The position numbers and the translations under genes were made by a program. Of a DNA stretch of 64,000 bases, positions 59,495 through 64,000 are shown piece by piece. Position 1 is the first letter of the stretch; each line of letters begins with the position of its first letter. Source of the stretch: Acidobacteriaceae bacterium (GTDB taxonomy: Bacteria; Acidobacteriota; Terriglobia; Terriglobales; Acidobacteriaceae); the NCBI GenBank assembly GCA_003168355.1, contig PMSQ01000201.1, positions 1-64,000 on the forward strand, written 5' to 3'. The notes below the pieces were generated by a model. The model had not been told where the DNA came from. It saw only the letters and a program-made list of their open reading frames with translations, and searched no databases.

Positions 59495-59500
59495 TACAGT
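59495..59500 (+). promoter_or_regulatory. -10 hexamer nine bases before the hemE ATG
   Basis: TACAGT, then AGTTCGTTC, then ATG at 59510. No Shine-Dalgarno sequence is present. A start point seven bases after the hexamer would leave two or three leader bases. Confidence 0.4.
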
Positions 59501-59509
59501 AGTTCGTTC

Positions 59510-60559
59510 ATGTCCGCCCCCGACTCCCTCTTCGTTCGTGCCTGCAAGTCGCAACCAGTCGACCGCACCCCCGTCTGGTTCATGCGCCAGGCAGGACGCT
59601 ACATGCCCGAGTACCGCGCTGTTCGCAAGCAGCACTCGCTGCTCGAAATCTGCAAGAAGCCGGCGCTCGCCGCCGAAGTCACCATCACCGCCGCTGAAAT
59701 TCTCCAAGTCGACGCCGCCATCATCTTCGCCGACCTCTTGCTTCCGCTCGAAGTCATGGGCCTGCCCTTTCATTTCTCCGCCGGAGAAGGCCCGGTCATC
59801 GAGAAACCTGTGCGCACCACCGAAGATGTTGCCCAACTCCGCACCGACCGCGCCTCCGATCTGGGCTATGTCTCCGAGGCCGTCGGCATAGTCGCGAAGC
59901 ATTTCGCCGGAAACCTTCCCGTCATCGGTTTCTGCGGAGCGCCCTTCACCCTCGCCAGTTACATGATCGAAGGCAGCGGCTCCCGCCACTATCTCCACGC
60001 CAAGAAGATGATGTACAACTCTTCCGCCGACTGGGACGCACTGATGCGCAAGCTGGTTGACGTTACGGCCGAGTACTCTGCTGCCCAGGTGCGTGCCGGC
60101 GCCGATGTCATCCAGATTTTCGACAGTTGGGTCGGCTGCCTCAGCGTGGAAGATTACCGCCGCTACGTCCTGCCGCATGTGAAAAGGTTAGTGATGCGTT
60201 TGCAGAAGGCTGGCGCGCCCATCATTTATTTTGGCACGGACAGCGCCACGCTGCTTCCTGCGATGAATGAAACTGGAGCCGAAGTCATCGGCCTCGACTG
60301 GCGCATCCCGCTCGACAAAGGCTGGAGCGATCTCGAACATCGCTGCGCCGTGCAGGGCAATCTCGATCCCGTCCTGCTCTTCGCCGATTGGGAAGAATTA
60401 AAATCTCGCGCCGAACACATTCTCCACCTCGCCGCCGGACGCCCCGGCCACATCTTTAACCTAGGCCACGGCATCCTACCCGAAACGCCGGTTGAAAACG
60501 TGAAGAACCTGGCTCGCCTGGTGCAAGAATATTCGGCTGCTAGGAAAGGTGTGCGGTAA
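59510..60559 (+). CDS. hemE: Uroporphyrinogen decarboxylase
   Basis: 349 residues. It removes four carboxyls from uroporphyrinogen III in cytoplasmic heme synthesis. Signatures: PVWFMRQAGRYMPEYR near 21-36 (substrate-binding Arg), GFCGAPFTLASYMIEG near 140, QIFDSWVGCLS near 203 and IGLDWRIPLD near 262. ATG 59510 gives the usual length; a frame extending to 59420 has no homology. It precedes hemG by a repeat-bearing 130-bp spacer. Confidence 0.96.
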   Translation: MSAPDSLFVRACKSQPVDRTPVWFMRQAGRYMPEYRAVRKQHSLLEICKKPALAAEVTITAAEILQVDAAIIFADLLLPLEVMGLPFHFSAGEGPVIEKPVRTTEDVAQLRTDRASDLGYVSEAVGIVAKHFAGNLPVIGFCGAPFTLASYMIEGSGSRHYLHAKKMMYNSSADWDALMRKLVDVTAEYSAAQVRAGADVIQIFDSWVGCLSVEDYRRYVLPHVKRLVMRLQKAGAPIIYFGTDSATLLPAMNETGAEVIGLDWRIPLDKGWSDLEHRCAVQGNLDPVLLFADWEELKSRAEHILHLAAGRPGHIFNLGHGILPETPVENVKNLARLVQEYSAARKGVR

Positions 60560-60560
60560 C

Positions 60561-60620
60561 GTGGAAGAGCGGCGCTTCAGCGCCGCGTAAAGTGTCAAAG
60601 ATAACTGCGGGCTTTAGCCC
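60561..60620. repeat. Composite palindromic element, uninterrupted form
   Basis: Contains GCGGCGC/GCGCCGC around TTCA (60569-60586) and GGGCT/AGCCC around TT (60609-60620), joined by GTAAAGTGTCAAAGATAACT. Read in reverse it matches 17088-17169 over both ends, without the 26-bp insert present there. It fills most of the hemE-hemG spacer. Confidence 0.85.
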
Positions 60621-60692
60621 TGGTGGTCGCATGTTCGCGTTTAACCCAGTTAGCCGCAGAGCAGAGAAGAGATAAGAGCCCAACCATTATTC

Positions 60693-62081
60693 ATGACCCG
60701 AATCGCGATCATCGGCGGCGGCATCTCCGGACTCGCCGCCGCATTCACCCTCGAAGAGCATCGCCGCGCCGGAACCATTGACTACGCACTCTATGAATCC
60801 TCGCCCCGTCTCGGCGGCGTTCTCCGCACCGAACACATTCAGGGCTGCGTCGTCGAAGCCGGCCCCGATTCCTTCCTCACCGAAAAGCCCTGGGCCGCCG
60901 ATCTCTGCCGCGCCGTCGGTCTCGGCGATCAACTCATCGGCTCCAACGACGCTGATCGCAAAACGTACATCCTTGTCCGTGGCCGTTTAATCCCCATGCC
61001 CGACGGTCTGATGTTCATGGTCCCGACAAAAATCCTGCCCACGGGATTCTCGCCGCTCTTTTCCTGGAGCACCAAGCTCCGCATGGCGCAGGAATTATTC
61101 CATCCGCCGCGCACCGCTGAAGCCGACGAAAGCGTCGCCTCTCTCGTCAAGCGCCACTACGGAGCGGAAATGGTCGACTGCCTCGCCGATCCGCTGCTCT
61201 CTGGCGTTTACGGCGGCGAGGCCGCCAGCCTAAGCGTGCGTGCTGTCCTTCCCCGTTTTGCCGAGATGGAGCGCGCTCACGGCAGTCTCGGCCGCGCCAT
61301 GCTTGCCGCTCGCAGGAAAATTCCGCGTTCCGCAAACCAGGCCGCCCCGCCGCTTTTCACTTCGCTCAAAAACGGCATGCAGCAACTCGTCGCAAGCCTT
61401 ATCCCTCGCCTGAATCAGCCCTCGTTAATCACCAACGCTCGCGTGGAATCGATTCAGCACGACACCGGAGGCTGGAGCGTTTCAGCCGGATCGAAATCCG
61501 GTCACTTCGACGCCGTGATTCTCGCTCTGCCCACCTACGCCGCCGCGCAGCTGCTATCGATCGCCAGTCCCGAGCTCTCCGCCGAGCTCGGTGCCATCGT
61601 TTACAGTTCTTCCATCACAGTCGGCCTCGGATACAATCGCGACGTCCGCCAGTCACTTCCACCCGGCTTCGGATTTCTCGTGCCTCGCAGTGAAGGGAAA
61701 CGCCTGCTGGCCGCGACTTTCGTCCACAACAAATTCCCTCACCGCGCCCCCGAGGATCGCGCCGCGCTGCGCTGCTTCTTCGCTGGATCGACCGCGGAAA
61801 ATATCTGGCAGCTCTCCGACGACGCCATCATCGCCATCGTCCGCAACGAATTGCGACAGATCCTCGGCCTGCGCGCCAGGCCGCTTTTCGCCCGCGTTTA
61901 TAAATGGAAGTCTGCAATGGCCCAGTACGGCGTCGGCCACCTCGAACGCCTCGACCGCATCGAGCGCATGCGACAGCAGTTGCCCAAACTCGCGCTCGCC
62001 GGCAACGGCTACCGTGGCATCGGCGTGCCAGATTGCGTCCGCTCCGGCCAGGATGCTGTCAAGCAGGTCCTAAATGTCTGA
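60693..62081 (+). CDS. hemG: Protoporphyrinogen oxidase (oxygen-dependent, HemY-type)
   Basis: 462 residues. An FAD enzyme that oxidises protoporphyrinogen IX to protoporphyrin IX. The dinucleotide motif IGGGISGLAAAFTLEE is at 7-22, followed by the family block ESSPRLGGVLRTEHI and VVEAGPDSFLTEKPWA. The C-terminal ALAGNGYRGIGVPDCVRSG matches the family end. This is the gene often called hemY. Same strand and next to hemE; together with ctaB they serve the oxidase region. Confidence 0.94.
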   Translation: MTRIAIIGGGISGLAAAFTLEEHRRAGTIDYALYESSPRLGGVLRTEHIQGCVVEAGPDSFLTEKPWAADLCRAVGLGDQLIGSNDADRKTYILVRGRLIPMPDGLMFMVPTKILPTGFSPLFSWSTKLRMAQELFHPPRTAEADESVASLVKRHYGAEMVDCLADPLLSGVYGGEAASLSVRAVLPRFAEMERAHGSLGRAMLAARRKIPRSANQAAPPLFTSLKNGMQQLVASLIPRLNQPSLITNARVESIQHDTGGWSVSAGSKSGHFDAVILALPTYAAAQLLSIASPELSAELGAIVYSSSITVGLGYNRDVRQSLPPGFGFLVPRSEGKRLLAATFVHNKFPHRAPEDRAALRCFFAGSTAENIWQLSDDAIIAIVRNELRQILGLRARPLFARVYKWKSAMAQYGVGHLERLDRIERMRQQLPKLALAGNGYRGIGVPDCVRSGQDAVKQVLNV

Positions 62082-62096
62082 AGGTTGGCAATGCTT

Positions 62097-62122
62097 GTGT
62101 GGCGCGGGCACTCTTGCCCGCG
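62097..62122. repeat. Inverted copy of the CGCGGGCA/TGCCCGCG palindrome
   Basis: GTGTGG precedes CGCGGGCA, CTCT, TGCCCGCG. It is the reverse complement of 41325-41350 over the stem and the six-base tail. It lies in the 90-bp convergent gap between hemG and recQ, where it might also act as a bidirectional transcript end. Confidence 0.8.
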
Positions 62123-62171
62123 AAATGCATGCGGTGTCACAAGTCTTGCAGGAGCAGCCCCATTCCAAACG

Positions 62172-64000
62172 CTACGCCGGAACATCAATCTTCCTCAAAA
62201 TCTCCTCCCGCCGCATTTTCCCCACTACCAGCTTGATCTCGTCATAAGTAATCTCCGGCGGCACAATATCCTTCAACGGCTTCAACCGTTCCATCCCAAC
62301 CTGCGCGCATGCCGCTTCAATCACCGATTGCTTTTCCTTGCTCACCCATCCAGATTGAAACTCGACTTGTCCCGTCTCCAGCAGATTCGCGACCGCGCTC
62401 GCAATAGTTGATACCTGCCGTCCTCGCATCAGCGCAATCTCTTCCAGCGTCCGGCCTTCGCCCAACAATCGCAGCGTCTCATCCGCCGGCTTGATTTTGC
62501 TCTCAGCGCCGGCCGCCCGGGCCCCTTGTCGGTACTTTTCCAATGCCTCCAGAATCGGCTGTCCATAAACCTCCGCCTTGCGCTCGCCGATTCCCGGAAT
62601 CTCCAGGAGCTCCGCAAAAAACTTAGGCTTCCGCCGGCAAATTTCTTCCAGAGAAGAATCGTGCAACACAATGTAGGCAGGTACGTTCTTCTCTTTCGCC
62701 ATGGCGCGCCGCCACTCTCGCAGATACTCCCGCAGCTCTTCCGCCTCGGATCCCGCAGCCGGCGCTGCAGGCGGCTGCAGCGGCACGCGTCTTCTTCCGG
62801 CCGTTGCGGTCTTTCCCGCCGCCCCGGACTTCACCATCCACTCCGCCGCACTCCCGCAAACATCGCAAGCGTCGCAAGACTCCCACTTCGGAGCTTCTCC
62901 AAAGTGCCCGCAAATCTGCCGGTGCCGGCAGCGCCGCGACTCCACGAACTCGCGGATTACCCTGTACCGCTCCCACGCCCGCTCGCGCTCCGCGGCGTCC
63001 GTAATCTGGTTGGCAAAAAATCCCAGCAGACCAGCATCTTTCTTCTGCCACAGCAAAACGCAATCCGCACTCGCGCCGTCGCGCCCCGCTCGTCCCGCCT
63101 CCTGGTAATACTGTTCGATCGACTTCGGCAGCGATAAGTGAATCACCGCCCGCACCGCCGCCTTGTTGATGCCCAACCCAAAAGCGATCGTCCCCACCAG
63201 CACTCGCACCTCGTCCGACATCCACCGTTCCTGGTTGCGCCTCCGGTCGTCGGCTCCCATCTTGCCGTGATATCCCACGGCGGCAATGTCGTTGTCCTCT
63301 AGAAAATCCACCGTCTCCTCGACCCGGTTGATCGTCGGCGAATAAATAATCACATTGCTGCCGGAGTAGCTGCGCAGCGCGCTCACCAGCATCTCCATCT
63401 GCTCCAGCCCCGCGCATTCGCGCACCAGGTAGCGCAAGTTCGGCCGGTAAAAGCTGGCAATGTACTTATCGGGATTGCGCAATTGTAGCTGCGCCAGAAT
63501 GTCGTGCCGAACATGCCGCGTGGCGCTCGCCGTAAAAGCCGCAATGGGACGATCCGGAAACTTCGTACGCAACTTACTTAATTGCCGGTATTCCGGACGG
63601 AACTCATGCCCCCACTCAGAGATGCAGTGCGCCTCGTCGATCGCGAAAAATGCGATCTGAATATGCTGCAGCCAGCCCATCGTATCGCCCCTCGCTACTC
63701 GTTCTGGCGACACGTAAAGCAGCCGGTAAGCGCCTTCTCGCGCCCGGCTCATCACCTTTGCCTGCTCCGCTTCGCTCAGGGTGCTGTTCAGCACCGCCGC
63801 CGGAATCCCCATCTGCGCGAGCTGCGTTGCCTGATCCTGCATCAGCGCGATCAGCGGAGAAATCACCACCGCCGTCCCCTCCGACACCACCGCCGGCAAC
63901 TGGTAGCACAGAGACTTTCCCCCGCCCGTCGGCATCACTACGCAGGTATCGTGCCCGGCCAGCAGAGTGCGCACAATCCGCTCCTGCAGCGGACGAAACG
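62172..64000 (-). CDS. recQ: ATP-dependent DNA helicase RecQ (5' end outside window)
   Basis: About 609 residues are visible; the frame is open to the right edge, where FRPLQERIVRTLLAG, the start of helicase motif 0/I, is read, so the true start lies beyond base 64000. Motifs: VVMPTGGGKSLCYQLPA (Walker A), FAIDEAHCISEWGHEFRPEY (DEAH), and YYQEAGRAGRDG (motif VI). A zinc-binding cysteine set (CRHRQICGHFGE, CDACDVCG) follows. An HRDC domain (PAYIVLHDSSLEEICRRKP) and a C-terminal helix-turn-helix-like segment complete it. The frame shows no damage. Confidence 0.95.
   Translation of the reverse strand, partial: FRPLQERIVRTLLAGHDTCVVMPTGGGKSLCYQLPAVVSEGTAVVISPLIALMQDQATQLAQMGIPAAVLNSTLSEAEQAKVMSRAREGAYRLLYVSPERVARGDTMGWLQHIQIAFFAIDEAHCISEWGHEFRPEYRQLSKLRTKFPDRPIAAFTASATRHVRHDILAQLQLRNPDKYIASFYRPNLRYLVRECAGLEQMEMLVSALRSYSGSNVIIYSPTINRVEETVDFLEDNDIAAVGYHGKMGADDRRRNQERWMSDEVRVLVGTIAFGLGINKAAVRAVIHLSLPKSIEQYYQEAGRAGRDGASADCVLLWQKKDAGLLGFFANQITDAAERERAWERYRVIREFVESRRCRHRQICGHFGEAPKWESCDACDVCGSAAEWMVKSGAAGKTATAGRRRVPLQPPAAPAAGSEAEELREYLREWRRAMAKEKNVPAYIVLHDSSLEEICRRKPKFFAELLEIPGIGERKAEVYGQPILEALEKYRQGARAAGAESKIKPADETLRLLGEGRTLEEIALMRGRQVSTIASAVANLLETGQVEFQSGWVSKEKQSVIEAACAQVGMERLKPLKDIVPPEITYDEIKLVVGKMRREEILRKIDVPA

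Noticed and set aside
1-64000. CRISPR arrays, insertion sequences, phage or integrative elements
   Set aside because: No regularly spaced identical repeats, transposases, integrases or phage genes were seen; the repeats present are short palindromes and heptad arrays.

Overview
The window is GC-rich chromosomal DNA from a Gram-negative bacterium, most likely an acidobacterium (Terriglobia/Koribacter-like). The evidence is a protein kinase fused to a TolB/PD40 propeller, cytochromes of the CytoC_RC type, a cytochrome-fused copper monooxygenase, plastocyanin/carboxypeptidase-regulatory proteins, DUF4097, DUF374 and outer-membrane proteins. This placement is inference from gene content, not a phylogeny. 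No phage, insertion sequence, integrase, CRISPR array or rRNA was seen; the only RNA gene is a tRNA-Gln(UUG).

Layout. 0.2-8 kb: Tat-exported Acg-type nitroreductase, kinase-propeller, DUF374 acyltransferase, PilZ protein, NAD-dependent epimerase, with long repeat-bearing spacers. 8-17 kb: fabF-acpP, dtd, a DUF4034-like protein, folP, two unrelated DUF488 proteins, a lipoprotein cytochrome c, selA and acpS. 17-27 kb: a membrane spermidine-synthase-like protein, an orphan MlaD protein, PhzF, DUF1634 + TauE/SafE, lipA, recG, DUF4184. 27-34 kb: a GAF-GAF-GGDEF cyclase and a probable stress operon (ECF sigma, zinc-finger/HEAT anti-sigma, DUF4097, PDZ). 34.7-40 kb: the housekeeping run ispE, tRNA-Gln, prs, rplY, pth, rpsF, rpsR, rplI, all on the minus strand. 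40-47 kb: plastocyanin-like protein, cupin, PilZ + Flp pilin, ctaB, and two coupled SH3 proteins. 47-55.3 kb: a respiratory operon with a Cyc2-like cytochrome-porin, diheme cytochrome c, cupredoxin-like protein, and an A-type oxidase with two subunits III and a subunit IV. 55-64 kb: amidohydrolase, two multi-cofactor redox proteins, hemE, hemG and a truncated recQ. ctaB, hemE and hemG supply heme for the oxidase region.

The most unusual signals are structural. (1) Several spacers of the ribosomal-protein/prs/ispE cluster are made of degenerate 7-bp tandem arrays facing each other as inverted arms; two are exactly 13 heptads (91 bp) long. (2) A family of composite palindromic elements is scattered through the window. 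A ~24-26 bp mini-element sits inside two of them, with matching empty copies present in the same window. The mini-element also lies in frame inside recG and inside a cytochrome leader, and a related palindrome lies in frame in selA. (3) Seven genes have a -10 hexamer only 6-9 nt before the start codon, which implies leaderless mRNAs. (4) The oxidase subunit I keeps its D-channel residues but has Val where the K-channel lysine belongs, in an operon led by an outer-membrane cytochrome-porin.
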